Shown: positions 36,354 to 45,818 of the stretch, piece by piece
Numbering within the stretch: position 1 is the stretch's first letter
Layout of the letters: each line of letters opens with the position of its first letter
Origin: Bacteroidales bacterium
Lineage (GTDB): Bacteria; Bacteroidota; Bacteroidia; Bacteroidales; F082
Reading direction: 5' to 3'
Assembly: GCA_030683155.1 (NCBI GenBank)
Contig: JAUXMV010000078.1
Coordinates: forward strand, 50,297-114,296
DNA: 64,000 bases
The notes under the pieces: model-generated
Database searches by the model: none
The model's input: only the letters and a program-made list of their open reading frames with translations
What the model was told of the DNA's origin: nothing
Made by a program: the position numbers and the translations under genes

Positions 36354-37343
36354 CTATATTTTTGGCAAAAATTCCCAATACCATTTGCATGCCTCTTTTA
36401 GACCTTTTTTCAAGTCATATTGAGGGTCGTATCCCAATAAGGCTCTCGCTTTTTCAATGGATGCAAGCGAGTGGGGGATATCTCCTTTGCGATAAGGACC
36501 GTTTAAAATATCAACTTTAGCTATCTGGGGATCAAAATCTGAAAGTATTTCGCGCAACCATCCAGCCAGTTGATTCAATGTTGTGCGGTCTCCAAAAGCT
36601 ACATTAAAAACTTGGTTTATAGCTTGTTGGTTTTCTGTTGTTGCGGCCAGTAAATTAGCCTGAACTACATTTTCAATAAATGTGAAATCTCGGCTGTATT
36701 CACCTCCACCATTGATAAGAGGGCTTTCATGTTGTAAAAACTGCATCACAAATTTCGGAATCACGGCAGCATAGGCTCCATTAGGGTCTTGTCGCTGTCC
36801 AAAAACATTGAAATAGCGCAATCCGATGCACTCCAAACCATAGGTGCGGGCAAAGACATCGGCGTAGAGTTCATTTACATATTTCGTTACAGCATAGGGC
36901 GAAAGTGGTTTGCCAATGATGTCTTCTACCTTCGGAAGGGATTCAGAATCGCCGTAGGTGCTTGAGCTGGCAGCATAAATGAATCGCTTTACACCGGCAT
37001 CACGCGATGCAACAAGCATATTAAGAAACCCATCAATATTAACTTCATTTGTAGTTTTGGGATCATTTATTGAACGCGGAACAGAGCCCAGCGCAGCTTG
37101 ATGGAAGATCAACTGTTGGTCTTCGCAAGCTTTTTTACAACTTTCAAAATTGCGTATATCGGCTTCTATCAAACGAAACGAAGGGTTGTTTATAAACGTT
37201 TCAAGGTTGTGCCTGTATCCGGTTGAAAAATTATCAAGACAAGTAACTTTTGCTCCTTCTTTAAGGAGTGCCTCAATAAGATTTGAACCAATAAAACCGG
37301 CACCACCTGTGACTAAAACAGTTAAATTATTTAGACTTTTCAT
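36354..37343 (-). CDS. UDP-N-acetylglucosamine 4-epimerase-like SDR (WbpP/TviC type)
   Basis: 329 residues. The NAD-binding G-G-A-G-F-I-G is at 13-19, the catalytic Y150-x3-K154 pair in S-P-Y-A-V-T-K, and S-S-S-T-Y-G near 126-131. The G-L-R-Y-F-N-V-F-G-x-R-Q-D-P-N-G-A-Y-A-A-V-I-P motif is typical of UDP-GlcNAc 4-epimerases of the WbpP/TviC branch rather than GalE. It makes sugar nucleotides for surface polysaccharide. It follows the UpxY gene by 36 nt, the classic pairing of antiterminator and polysaccharide gene. Confidence 0.88.
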   Translation of the reverse strand: MKSLNNLTVLVTGGAGFIGSNLIEALLKEGAKVTCLDNFSTGYRHNLETFINNPSFRLIEADIRNFESCKKACEDQQLIFHQAALGSVPRSINDPKTTNEVNIDGFLNMLVASRDAGVKRFIYAASSSTYGDSESLPKVEDIIGKPLSPYAVTKYVNELYADVFARTYGLECIGLRYFNVFGQRQDPNGAYAAVIPKFVMQFLQHESPLINGGGEYSRDFTFIENVVQANLLAATTENQQAINQVFNVAFGDRTTLNQLAGWLREILSDFDPQIAKVDILNGPYRKGDIPHSLASIEKARALLGYDPQYDLKKGLKEACKWYWEFLPKI

Positions 37344-37379
37344 TATCTGAATTATTATCTCTAAACTGCAAAAAAGAAA

Positions 37380-37925
37380 TTACCTTCTCTTGCCTGATGA
37401 TTCTCCATTGGTTTCTTTTTTTGCTTCATTGACTACTTCAACTCGTGTGCGAGGGATATTGAGCATGATGGTTTGCCCAATTGCTTCAATAATTACCAAC
37501 AAACGATGTTTGTTTTTATAGCGCATGAGTCGACCGATAAGCCCTTCCATTTGCCCGTGCTTCACTCTCACAAGCTGTCCGGCTGCAATTGGCTGCTCGT
37601 CAGCATCTAATGAATCCGGATCATTTAAATAATATCGAATGGCTTCGATTTGCTTTTCTGGAATTTCAACAGCTTTGCTTTCAAAAGTCACGAAACGCAT
37701 GGCTCCCGGGACATTTAATGCAGTGAAATATTCATTTTCATGAATGCAAACAAATATATACGATCGAAACAATGGTTCTTCTACTTTTTTTATGCGGTCG
37801 CTCCATTTACGCATACGGGTTATTAATGGAAGATAGGCTTCAATACCGGCATATTCCAACTCTACAAGAACCTTTTTTTCGGCTCTGGAACGTGTATAAA
37901 GCGCAAACCATTTTTTTTCGCTCAT
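37380..37925 (-). CDS. UpxY-family NusG-like transcription antiterminator
   Basis: 181 residues. The start (K-K-W-F-A-L-Y-T-R-S-R-A-E-K-K-V) is the NGN domain of NusG paralogues, followed by P-L-F-R-S-Y-I-F-V, and a KOW domain (residues ~110-165, V-R-V-K-H-G-Q-M-E-G). UpxY proteins in Bacteroides act in cis on the polysaccharide operon that they head, letting RNA polymerase pass early terminators. Here only one polysaccharide gene follows before an unrelated, oppositely regulated unit, so the operon is unusually short. Confidence 0.88.
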   Translation of the reverse strand: MSEKKWFALYTRSRAEKKVLVELEYAGIEAYLPLITRMRKWSDRIKKVEEPLFRSYIFVCIHENEYFTALNVPGAMRFVTFESKAVEIPEKQIEAIRYYLNDPDSLDADEQPIAAGQLVRVKHGQMEGLIGRLMRYKNKHRLLVIIEAIGQTIMLNIPRTRVEVVNEAKKETNGESSGKRR

Positions 37926-38444
37926 CTTGTTCTAGGGTTGTTTTTAAGTCAAGAAGGGCAGAAAACTTCCTGAAATGCTTAAATATTGTTTAAAAGCCGC
38001 TTAAAAAAGCCTGGTTTAGCTTGCTTTCCTTCTCAAGTTTTCCTGCTATCAAATCAATATTGTTGGGCCGCCCGCCTAGCCTAAACATTGACAATAAGTA
38101 CATGATATCTCTCAAGCCAGATGTAATAGGTTGTCAGATCGATAAAATAAATTCGGCAATCTGCTAATACTCCTTGCTTTTGTAACTCCGATAAAAGCTT
38201 ATCTTTCTCTTCTTTTGTAATGCTTTTGAAAGCAAATTTAGACTTAATTGTAGTCTCAAAATTAGAAATTATTTGAACAGGACGTGCCAAATTTATAAGG
38301 ACCTGAAACAAAATGAAGCAATAATCCGCAAAATTAATTTATTTTTTTTCACAATGACATCATATTGTAATTGATTTTGAAGCATCCCTGTAAGGCTTTA
38401 AGATCAGATCGTTGTGTTATCGCTTATAATTTCGCTCTTTTTAG
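37926..38444. other. Intergenic region with a doubtful 76-residue open frame
   Basis: About 520 bp between the upxY start and the GldH-like gene promoter. The minus strand holds an open frame at 38081-38311 (76 codons), encoding a mixed charged/hydrophobic peptide with no recognised family and no promoter octamer; it may be a gene remnant. The part next to upxY (37926-38080) could serve as the upxY leader. A GC-rich patch at 38064-38080 (GGGCCGCCCGCC) stands out from the AT-rich surroundings. Confidence 0.35.
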
Positions 38445-38452
38445 TATTTTTG
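38445..38452 (+). promoter_or_regulatory. Candidate -7 box (TATTTTTG) for the GldH-like gene
   Basis: An exact consensus octamer ending 23 nt before the ATG at 38476. It lies downstream of an earlier in-frame start (38371), which makes the later ATG with a proper lipoprotein signal the better start. Confidence 0.5.
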
Positions 38453-38475
38453 CTGAAAGAAACACAAGAAAGAAA

Positions 38476-38943
38476 ATGATTAGAAAAGTGCTGTTTTTTA
38501 TCCTTTTTATTGTTGCGTCAGGCTGTAGTAAACCTTTTGTTTTTAATGAAACGACATATTTTGAAGATCTTATCTGGAACAGATTCAACCATGTAATTCA
38601 CGATTTCACAATCGAAGATTTAAGTACAACATATGATCTTAAAGTGAAGTTTACCCATACTGATTCCTATTCATCAGATCACATTAGCATGAATATTACG
38701 CTTTATTTTTCCGGCGGCGGCATGCGTTCACGTGATTATGACTTCAGACTTCAGGATAGTCAGTTGAAGTGGTTGGGTGAAGAGAAAAGCGGCTTATTTA
38801 CCCATGAATTTCTTGTGATTTCGGGTGTTAGATTTCCAGAAGCAGGCGTGAGTCAAATACGCGTAGAGAACAAAATGACGAAATTTAACACCCTTGGTGT
38901 TGCTTCTGTTGGTGTTGTTGTCGAAAAAACAAAAGTGAAATAG
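38476..38943 (+). CDS. gldH: GldH-like lipoprotein
   Basis: 155 residues. It has a signal peptide with lipobox (V-A-S-G-C) in the first 20 residues. The remainder follows the GldH pattern: a W/F-rich start, then Y-D-L-K-V-K-F-T-H-T-D-S-Y, a G-x-W-L-G-like K-W-L-G-E near residue 98, F-P-x-x-G in the C-terminal third, and a late R-V-E-N-K-M. GldH was found as a gliding-motility lipoprotein in flavobacteria, but homologues are widespread in non-gliding Bacteroidota. The match is by pattern only, so moderate. Confidence 0.6.
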   Translation: MIRKVLFFILFIVASGCSKPFVFNETTYFEDLIWNRFNHVIHDFTIEDLSTTYDLKVKFTHTDSYSSDHISMNITLYFSGGGMRSRDYDFRLQDSQLKWLGEEKSGLFTHEFLVISGVRFPEAGVSQIRVENKMTKFNTLGVASVGVVVEKTKVK

Positions 38944-39003
38944 AAATTTGGGATAGAAATCTTTCTCTCAAAAAATCACAGTTTCTAACAAATTGATTTT
39001 TAG

Positions 39004-39573
39004 CTAATACCAGATTAACCCCTCTGAAATTTCGCCTGATTTATGAGCAAGACCATGGATTTTGCGATATCCTGCAAACCATGCCAAAAGGGCGTCGCAA
39101 CTGTGTTTTGAATTTTGCATGAACCGGATTTCCAACTTAGTTTCCTTTCCAATGAAATCAACAATGTTTTTGCAGAAAAGCCCGTTGGATTTGTCGCTTG
39201 CGCTTTCCGGAATTATAGTTGCAACCATCCGCGGATAGCCTTCATAAAAAATTTTACCGGAATCAGTCCAAATTTTTGCAAGCCGCATAGCTCTTGCTGT
39301 AAGTCCTCCAAGAAACATTGGTGACATAGCTTTTAACTGTCTGTCGCAATCCCTGAAAAAGAAATCGTCTCCGTCTCCGTAATATGCTTTTGGAAGCGAA
39401 AGTGGCGCATCAATCATTACAAAATCAGGTGAAAGTTTTTCGATCCACTCATTACAGAAATGGTCTGCGTCTTGTTCTTTTATTGACTGAACTAAGATAA
39501 GCTCATCAGAAGTATCATAGCAAATGGCAGTGGTTCCGGCAAATTTTGCCCCAAAATCAATTCCAAAATGCAT
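39004..39573 (-). CDS. DUF429-like RNase H-fold protein
   Basis: 189 residues. The start H-F-G-I-D-F-G-A-K-F-A-G-T-T resembles the first strand of RNase H-fold enzymes with an acidic D6. I-D-A-P-L-S-L-P near residue 54 and C-D-A-L-L-A-W near 162 match the predicted nuclease family DUF429. The substrate is unknown. It lies 2 nt after the SDR gene on the same strand, so they likely share a transcript with dnaG upstream. Confidence 0.7.
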   Translation of the reverse strand: MHFGIDFGAKFAGTTAICYDTSDELILVQSIKEQDADHFCNEWIEKLSPDFVMIDAPLSLPKAYYGDGDDFFFRDCDRQLKAMSPMFLGGLTARAMRLAKIWTDSGKIFYEGYPRMVATIIPESASDKSNGLFCKNIVDFIGKETKLEIRFMQNSKHSCDALLAWFAGYRKIHGLAHKSGEISEGLIWY

Positions 39574-39575
39574 CT

Positions 39576-40274
39576 CTACATCCGGGTTGCCGATAAACCT
39601 CCGTCAACACCAATTACCTGACCTGTTATCCAGGAGGATTCATTTCCAAGTAAAAAAGCAGCCATATTGGCAATGTCCGCTGCTTCTCCAACACGCTGCA
39701 AAGGGTGTCTTTTTGCTGATGCTTCAATTTTTTCAGGTGTTGAAAGTAATTTTGCTGCCAATGGCGTGTTGGTCAAAGAGGGCGCGATTACATTCACGCG
39801 GATTGTTGGTGCCAACTCAGCCGCCAATGAACGACCCAACCCTTCAACGGCTCCTTTTGCCGCTGCAATGGAGGCGTGAAATGGCATTCCCTGTGAAACA
39901 GCAACTGTACTGAAAAGCACTACTGACGAGCGATCACCATTTTTCAGCGCTTTGAGAGCTGCCTGTAAAACCTTTACTGCACCCACAACATTTACCTCAA
40001 AATCATTTCTGAAATCTGTTGCTTTGAGGCCTCTCAAAGGCTTTAGGTTAATTGTTCCGGGCATATAAACCAAACCATCAAGACTTTCAGGCATTCCTTC
40101 GGCTGTCCAGTCATCATTCAGAAAACCTGGCTCAATAAAATGCACGTTTCCCAAATGTTGCAGTTCTTGCGGATGTTGTGTAATAATAAATAAAGTGTGG
40201 CCCTCAGCGGATAATTTTTCTGCCAAAGCGCGTCCAATGCCTGAAGAGGCACCTGCAATAAGGTATTTTCTCAT
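39576..40274 (-). CDS. SDR family oxidoreductase lacking the catalytic tyrosine
   Basis: 232 residues from the ATG at 40274 (a more upstream ATG at 40382 would add 36 atypical residues). The Rossmann motif G-A-S-S-G-I-G is at 8-14 and the C-terminal I-T-G-Q-V-I-G-V-D-G-G is standard for classical SDRs. However, the Y-x3-K pair reads I136-A-A-A-K140: the codon is ATT, so the normal tyrosine is replaced. The protein may bind NAD(P) without normal dehydrogenase chemistry, or use a different residue. It is sited between dnaG and the DUF429 gene. Confidence 0.85.
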   Translation of the reverse strand: MRKYLIAGASSGIGRALAEKLSAEGHTLFIITQHPQELQHLGNVHFIEPGFLNDDWTAEGMPESLDGLVYMPGTINLKPLRGLKATDFRNDFEVNVVGAVKVLQAALKALKNGDRSSVVLFSTVAVSQGMPFHASIAAAKGAVEGLGRSLAAELAPTIRVNVIAPSLTNTPLAAKLLSTPEKIEASAKRHPLQRVGEAADIANMAAFLLGNESSWITGQVIGVDGGLSATRM

Positions 40275-40385
40275 TTCAAATCGTTTTTTTGTAAACAATT
40301 TGAATGGGAAAAAGTTTGATTTGTTGAAGCCTTGGTGTTTTTTGGTGGTTGAAAAAGTGCGATGAAAAAATGATGTTGACAAGCG

Positions 40386-42329
40386 CTATTTCGAAATCAC
40401 GATTCCAAGTATGTCGTTTATTTTGCGTCGCAGTTCGTCAAGTTTCTTTTTTTGAACCATCACCTCAAACTGCTCTTCGAAAGTATCAGCGTCTTTGATT
40501 TTTTCGCCCAAATCCTGAATACGGGCATCGATGATTTTTTCTTTGTACCGGAAAAGATTGTTAGTAATAGACAGCTTTAGAACATCTTGTTCCGTTTTCA
40601 CAAAAATCCTTTTACGCTCCCAGTTATGAAGTTCATAAGGTGTGGTGAGCAGGTCGATTGCCAGCATTGCAATATCAGGTTCGGCATGAGAAATAAATTG
40701 CTGTTCGCCCGGAACGACACCTTCATCCAGCGCCTGTGCAAAAATTTGCATGATTTTTAAATGTGTCGAATGCTCAAACCAAAGGTTGTCGTTTTTGAGG
40801 TCTTCGATGATAAACTGGGCCACCGTTTCTGAATAGGTATCAGGAAAACCATCATCGTCGATAACCTCATGACTAAGTTCCTGACGACCATATTGTAAAA
40901 GTATTTTTACCAGTTCACGTTCCTGATAGTAACCGGATTTTGCTTCAGGTCCTGCAATTACATGCTCCTCCTGCTTTGGAGTTTCCACAGCAGTTTCGGG
41001 TATTTCAGCTCCGGTTTTTGATCTGAATTTCTGTCGAAGCAGCTTGTTCAGTTCGTTCATCAGAGTCTGCTCTTCCACCTCTAGCATGCGGCTGCACTCT
41101 TTCACATAAACGGAGCGGTAAATTGGCTCAGGGATTAGCGAAATAGTATGAACAATCTCTTTGATGAGGCCAGCTTTTTTTATAGGGTCGTGGGCTGATT
41201 CCTCGAGTAAAAGACTAGTTTTGAAACTGATAAAATCTTTGGCATTGTTAAGGATATAAGCCTCAACATCGGAAGTGCGGTTTTTCCTTACAAATGAATC
41301 CGGATCGTCACCTTCAGGGAAAAGAAGCACGCGCACATTCATGCCTTCTTCCAAAATCATATCGGTTCCGCGAAGGGAAGCGTTGATGCCGGCCTTGTCA
41401 CCATCATAAAGAATGGTGATGTTGTTGGTGTAGCGACGAATCAGGCGTATCTGATCGGTAGTGAGCGAGGTGCCGGAACTCGCCACAACATTTTCGATGC
41501 CGGCCTGATGCATTGAAATAACATCGGTATAGCCTTCAACAAGCAGGCAGTTGTCGAGACGACTGATCGCATTTTTAGCAAAAAAGATTCCGTAAAGCGT
41601 TTTGCTTTTTATATAGATTTCCGACTCGGGCGAGTTGAGGTATTTTGCTTTTGTTTTGTCGGAGCTTAAAATGCGGCCACCAAAACCTAATACCTTTCCT
41701 GTGAGATTATGAATTGGGAAAAGCACTCTGCCCTGAAAGCGGTCATAAAGCCTTTCGGCCGAACCAACTGAAAGCCCTGTTTTGAGCAAAATTTCTTCCG
41801 TATATCCATTCTTTTTTGCGTGAACAGAAAAGGCATCCCTGTGGTCGGGAGAATAGCCCAACTGGAATTTTTTGATGGTGGCTTCCCTGAAATCACGTTC
41901 TTTGAAATAACTCAAACCGATAGCTCTGCCTTCATCAGAATCAAAAAGGATGGATGAAAAATACTGTTGTGCAAAGGTGTTGAGGTTGAACATGCGTTCA
42001 CGCTCATTCAGTGCGGCAGTTTCTTCCGGGGTCTGCTCTTTTTCCTCAATTTCGATCTGATATTTCCGGGCCAGATAACGCAAGGCTTCGGGATAGCTCA
42101 CGTGCTCATGTTCCATAATAAACTTGGCTGAGTCGCCCGCCTTTCCGCAGCCAAAACATTTGAAAATACCCTTTGCAGGGGAAACGGTGAAGGAAGGCGT
42201 TTTTTCCTGATGAAAGGGACAAAGTCCGATAAGATTGCTGCCACGCCTTTTGAGCCCAACAAATTCACCGACGATCTCTTCTATACGCGCTGTTTCAAGT
42301 ATGCTTGCTATGGTGTATGCTGGAATCAA
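40386..42329 (-). CDS. dnaG: DNA primase
   Basis: 647 residues. The CHC2 zinc finger has C37, H40, C58 and C61. The TOPRIM domain carries L-V-E-G-Y-T-D-V near 265 and L-Y-D-G-D-x-A-G near 307. The C-terminal ~200 residues form the helicase-interaction domain. It lays RNA primers for replication. The start is an ATG 22 nt from a TAATTTCG box at 42358-42351. Full length. Confidence 0.96.
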   Translation of the reverse strand: MIPAYTIASILETARIEEIVGEFVGLKRRGSNLIGLCPFHQEKTPSFTVSPAKGIFKCFGCGKAGDSAKFIMEHEHVSYPEALRYLARKYQIEIEEKEQTPEETAALNERERMFNLNTFAQQYFSSILFDSDEGRAIGLSYFKERDFREATIKKFQLGYSPDHRDAFSVHAKKNGYTEEILLKTGLSVGSAERLYDRFQGRVLFPIHNLTGKVLGFGGRILSSDKTKAKYLNSPESEIYIKSKTLYGIFFAKNAISRLDNCLLVEGYTDVISMHQAGIENVVASSGTSLTTDQIRLIRRYTNNITILYDGDKAGINASLRGTDMILEEGMNVRVLLFPEGDDPDSFVRKNRTSDVEAYILNNAKDFISFKTSLLLEESAHDPIKKAGLIKEIVHTISLIPEPIYRSVYVKECSRMLEVEEQTLMNELNKLLRQKFRSKTGAEIPETAVETPKQEEHVIAGPEAKSGYYQERELVKILLQYGRQELSHEVIDDDGFPDTYSETVAQFIIEDLKNDNLWFEHSTHLKIMQIFAQALDEGVVPGEQQFISHAEPDIAMLAIDLLTTPYELHNWERKRIFVKTEQDVLKLSITNNLFRYKEKIIDARIQDLGEKIKDADTFEEQFEVMVQKKKLDELRRKINDILGIVISK

Positions 42330-42462
42330 AACAAATATTTTTTTAGATGGCGAAATTACAATTTATGCATCGATTTTTGTATTTTTACCAAAGGATTGAT
42401 TCAAACAATGTGGTTTGGATCGTCTAAAGAATTAAGCTCAGCAAATTATTGAAGATAAAACC

Positions 42463-42978
42463 ATGAAAGAACAGGCCATTCAGCTATTGAAACAACAAAT
42501 TGAAAAGCTCCGCGAAAAAGATTTTGAACTTAAATCCTGGAGAAAACAAACCTCTCTGATGTTGATGCGAATTTTTGGAGAGGATGACCCCAAGGTTAAG
42601 CAAATCGAAAAGCTTGAATACGAATTCAACTCATGGTCGCTGCGTGATGCCTCAGGAAATGAATCCTACGAAGGTGGTGTCCGCCACACAGGGAAAGCCA
42701 TTCTTGAAGCAGCGGTTATGGAGCTTGATACTTTTGGTCTGCCAAATCAACAGCATGCCGATGAAAATGTAACCGTTGGCAAGTTGATAGCAACTTTGCT
42801 GCAAGATGAACTCAAGGGAAGTCAGGTGAAGCAGATAAGACTTATTGCACAGTCAAACGAAAGCCACGAAGAGAAACGGCGTCAACTTGGTGAACTGCTC
42901 GAATCACTTGATAAAGAACAAATGAAAAACATGCTTGCTGCTTTACTGCTGAACGAGCACTTCAGTAAGTTGTTTTGA
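42463..42978 (+). CDS. Hypothetical helical protein
   Basis: 171 residues, rich in charged helices, with L-K-S-W-R-K-Q-T and R-I-F-G-E-D near residues 24-43 and an F-N-S-W-S-L-R-D motif near 60-67. The W-x3-T...R-I-F-G pattern resembles N-terminal helical modules found on some bacterial proteins of unknown role, but I cannot name the family. It precedes pspC by 33 nt on the same strand. Confidence 0.6.
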   Translation: MKEQAIQLLKQQIEKLREKDFELKSWRKQTSLMLMRIFGEDDPKVKQIEKLEYEFNSWSLRDASGNESYEGGVRHTGKAILEAAVMELDTFGLPNQQHADENVTVGKLIATLLQDELKGSQVKQIRLIAQSNESHEEKRRQLGELLESLDKEQMKNMLAALLLNEHFSKLF

Positions 42979-43011
42979 GGATCATAACAATCACTTTAAA
43001 AGCAATATACA

Positions 43012-43212
43012 ATGAACAAAATCAGAAAACTATACCGCTCCCGTTTTAACAGAATACTGGGCGGCGTTTGTTATGGCATAGCCGAATATATGAACATTGA
43101 TCCAACGATTGTGCGTATAGCATGGGTGCTTTTTACAGCAATCGGGGGAGCCGGACTGCTGGCCTATCTTATTTGTTGGGTGGTAATACCGGAGTCACCA
43201 TACGGAACCTGA
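43012..43212 (+). CDS. PspC domain membrane protein
   Basis: 66 residues, the complete PspC domain: K-L-Y-R-S-R-x-N-R-I-L-G-G-V-C-Y-G-I-A-E-Y, D-P-T-I-V-R-I-A-W-V, one transmembrane helix (about 35-57) and the V-I-P-E end. PspC proteins sense or relay envelope stress. Stand-alone short forms are frequent in Bacteroidota. It is convergent with aspS. Confidence 0.9.
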   Translation: MNKIRKLYRSRFNRILGGVCYGIAEYMNIDPTIVRIAWVLFTAIGGAGLLAYLICWVVIPESPYGT

Positions 43213-43221
43213 AAATGGAAG

Positions 43222-43242
43222 AAAAGTGAAAAAATCACTTTT
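43222..43242. terminator. Bidirectional terminator between pspC and aspS
   Basis: AAAAGTGA (43222-43229), loop AAAAA, TCACTTTT (43235-43242). Both strands carry A/T runs on the flanks and the hairpin sits between convergent genes, 8 nt from the aspS stop. Confidence 0.6.
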
Positions 43243-43249
43243 TCACCTG

Positions 43250-45007
43250 TTATTTTGATGTTGCTGTCACTTTTAAAAACAACTCATCCAGTTGCTGTTG
43301 TGCAATTGTTGATGGCGAATCGATCATCACATCGCGTCCTGAATTGTTTTTTGGAAAAGCGATGAAGTCGCGTATGGAGTCGTAGCCAGCAATAAGTGCT
43401 GTAAGCCTGTCGAAACCTAAAGCGATTCCTCCATGCGGTGGAGCGCCAAATTCAAATGCGTTCATCAGAAAACCAAACTGATTTTGTGCCTCTTCATCTG
43501 AAAAACCTAAAAGACTGAACATCTTTTTTTGCAGATCACGGTCATGAATACGGATAGAGCCGCCACCCACTTCAACGCCATTAATAACCATATCATAGGC
43601 ATTAGCGCGCACTTTTCCGGGTTCATTTTCTAGTAAATGAATGTCTTCTGGTTTGGGTGACGTGAAAGGATGGTGCATAGCGTAGAAACGCTGTGTTTCC
43701 TCACTCCATTCAAGAAGTGGGAAATCCGTTACCCATAATGGCTTGAAAACATGCGGATTGCGCAACCCAAGCTGATTACCCATTTCCAGACGAAGCTCGT
43801 TCAATTGTTTGCGAACGCTATCAGTATTTCCGGACAGGATCAACATCAAATCGCCTGGTTTGGCATCAAATCGTTCTGCCCACATTTTAAGGTCATCTTC
43901 GCTATAAAATTTATCAACAGATGACTTGAAAGTGCCGTCAGCATTATATTTCACGTAAACAAGACCTTTAGCACCAATTTGTGGTTTTTTCACAAAATCT
44001 GTAAGGGCATCGAGTTGCTTGCGTGTATATTCGCTGCATCCGGTAGCATTGATTCCGACTACAAGTTCTGCTTCATCAAAAATACTGAAGCCTTTGTTTT
44101 GGGCAAGATCGTTCAGTTCGACAAATTGCATCCCAAAACGAATATCCGGCTTGTCTGAACCGTACATTTTCATCGCGGTGGCGTAATCCATGCGTTCAAA
44201 AGGGCCAACATCAATGCCTTTTACTTTTTCGAAAAGGAAATGAGCCAAACCTTCAAAGGTGTTGAGAACGTCTTCTTGGGTGACAAAAGCCATTTCGCAG
44301 TCAATTTGTGTGAATTCAGGCTGACGGTCAGCACGAAGGTCCTCATCACGGAAGCAGCGTACAATCTGGAAATAGCGGTCATAGCCAGCAACCATCAAAA
44401 TCTGTTTAAAGGTTTGAGGCGATTGTGGCAGTGCGTAAAACTCACCCGGATTCATGCGGGATGGCACCACAAAGTCACGCGCACCTTCAGGCGTTGATTT
44501 GATGAGGTAGGGCGTTTCAATTTCATAAAACCCCTGACTGTCGAGGTAATTGCGCGTTTCCATGGCCAACCTGTGCCTGAGCGCAAGATTGTTTTTCAGC
44601 GGATTGCGACGCAGGTCGAGATAGCGGTATTTCATACGAAGTTCATCACCGCCATCGGTTTTGTCTTCGATGGTGAAAGGAGGAAGTTTCGATGCGTTGA
44701 GCAACTCGATGTCGCTAAGCATAATTTCAATTTCTCCGGTTGGAATATTTGGGTTTTTGGATGAACGTTCAGAAACAATACCTGTTATCTTGATCACATA
44801 TTCACGGCCTAGCTGACGTGCCTTTTCGAGCAGATTTTGCTCAGAAATACTCTCTTCAAGCATAAGTTGTGTGATGCCGTACCGGTCGCGCAAATCAATC
44901 CAAAGTAGCGAGCCTTTGTCGCGTGTGCGCTGCACCCAGCCGCTTAGCGTTACTTTTTTGCCAACATCTGAAAGGCGCAGTTCGCCGCATGTATGTGTTC
45001 TGAACAT
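43250..45007 (-). CDS. aspS: Aspartyl-tRNA synthetase
   Basis: 585 residues, bacterial type. The N-terminal OB-fold anticodon-binding domain (G-W-V-Q-R-x-R-D-K-G) is followed by class II motif 2 ([15 protein letters not shown]), a GAD insertion in the middle, and motif 3 (A-L-G-F-D-R) near residue 540. It charges tRNA-Asp. Start and length are normal, and a full promoter stands 28 nt upstream. Confidence 0.97.
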   Translation of the reverse strand: MFRTHTCGELRLSDVGKKVTLSGWVQRTRDKGSLLWIDLRDRYGITQLMLEESISEQNLLEKARQLGREYVIKITGIVSERSSKNPNIPTGEIEIMLSDIELLNASKLPPFTIEDKTDGGDELRMKYRYLDLRRNPLKNNLALRHRLAMETRNYLDSQGFYEIETPYLIKSTPEGARDFVVPSRMNPGEFYALPQSPQTFKQILMVAGYDRYFQIVRCFRDEDLRADRQPEFTQIDCEMAFVTQEDVLNTFEGLAHFLFEKVKGIDVGPFERMDYATAMKMYGSDKPDIRFGMQFVELNDLAQNKGFSIFDEAELVVGINATGCSEYTRKQLDALTDFVKKPQIGAKGLVYVKYNADGTFKSSVDKFYSEDDLKMWAERFDAKPGDLMLILSGNTDSVRKQLNELRLEMGNQLGLRNPHVFKPLWVTDFPLLEWSEETQRFYAMHHPFTSPKPEDIHLLENEPGKVRANAYDMVINGVEVGGGSIRIHDRDLQKKMFSLLGFSDEEAQNQFGFLMNAFEFGAPPHGGIALGFDRLTALIAGYDSIRDFIAFPKNNSGRDVMIDSPSTIAQQQLDELFLKVTATSK

Positions 45008-45034
45008 TTTATTTTCATTTTTAATTTGAGGCCG

Positions 45035-45064
45035 CGAAATTACAAAAATTACACCTTATCCCAA
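45035..45064 (-). promoter_or_regulatory. aspS promoter (TTG-N19-TAATTTCG)
   Basis: On the minus strand TTG (45064-45062), a 19-nt spacer, then TAATTTCG (45042-45035). The -7 box differs from TAnnTTTG at one base. Confidence 0.6.
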
Positions 45065-45128
45065 TGAACTTCAACAGCTGCTAATCGCAATCTAAAAAAA
45101 GATTAACCTGAATGTTAACCTAAATGCT

Positions 45129-45818
45129 TTATTCGATGAAAAAGATGCTTCCAACATCTGTTGGACGACTATCACAAAGATGGACCAATTTAAAGCCGCA
45201 GTTTTTTATGAAAGCTTGTATGGCCTTTGCTTCATCAAGAAAATTTGTATCGCCACAAACGTATAAGGTGTCGTTGGAAATGCCACATGCACCGGGAAAA
45301 AAACCATGTTTTTGTCCTGGAAGTGTGACTTGACGGGGATTTACAAAAAGGACGTTCTTTCCTGCTGTTTGAAGTTTTTTTTGGATGCCCAAATCAGAAG
45401 TGATATAATTCTGATCATTTAAGGCCAAAAGATTACAACGTGCATATCCTTGCTCAACGTGAATCCTGTCAGTGGGATCAAACATTTCAAGCAAAAACTT
45501 ATCGGTAATTTGAAGGTTGTGGATTAGCGTTTTACCAGTTGCTACTGCATTGTAAGTGGCTGTATCAGGATAACTTGAGGACAATTTTTTGTTGCCAAAA
45601 CTTAAAGAAACATTGTGTTTTAGGAGTATTTTGATCCAATGGGAGGGTATTTCAGGTGCTGTTACAAGAATATAATTCGTCTGACAGAAAAATATATCAG
45701 GATGTGCAGCAATTGAAGGATAAACCGAATTTTGTGGCTCAAGTTGAAGCACTTCTGCAATATTTTGCAGGTTTTCCATTGCCTTTTGAGGCATTCGTGA
45801 ATCAGCGATTATGAGCAT
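45129..45818 (-). CDS. Uncharacterised protein, possibly GME-fold (DUF6873-like)
   Basis: 229 residues from the ATG at 45818; an earlier ATG at 45842 would lengthen the overlap with the upstream gene. A C-terminal F-F-P-G-A-C-G-I-S-N-D-T-L-Y-V-C-G-D stretch resembles the Cys-containing end of guanidino-group-modifying-enzyme-fold proteins. The DUF6873 assignment is from memory and tentative. It overlaps the radical SAM gene by 10 nt, so the two are translationally linked and probably function together. Confidence 0.55.
   Translation of the reverse strand: MLIIADSRMPQKAMENLQNIAEVLQLEPQNSVYPSIAAHPDIFFCQTNYILVTAPEIPSHWIKILLKHNVSLSFGNKKLSSSYPDTATYNAVATGKTLIHNLQITDKFLLEMFDPTDRIHVEQGYARCNLLALNDQNYITSDLGIQKKLQTAGKNVLFVNPRQVTLPGQKHGFFPGACGISNDTLYVCGDTNFLDEAKAIQAFIKNCGFKLVHLCDSRPTDVGSIFFIE

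Noticed and set aside
38081..38311. 76-codon open frame on the minus strand as a gene
   Set aside because: No recognised family, no promoter octamer and no operon context; kept only as a remark under the intergenic region.
45103..45126. Tandem 12-nt repeat TTAACCTGAATG/TTAACCTAAATG
   Set aside because: Short, only two copies, AT-rich and located at the 3' end of a gene; likely chance.
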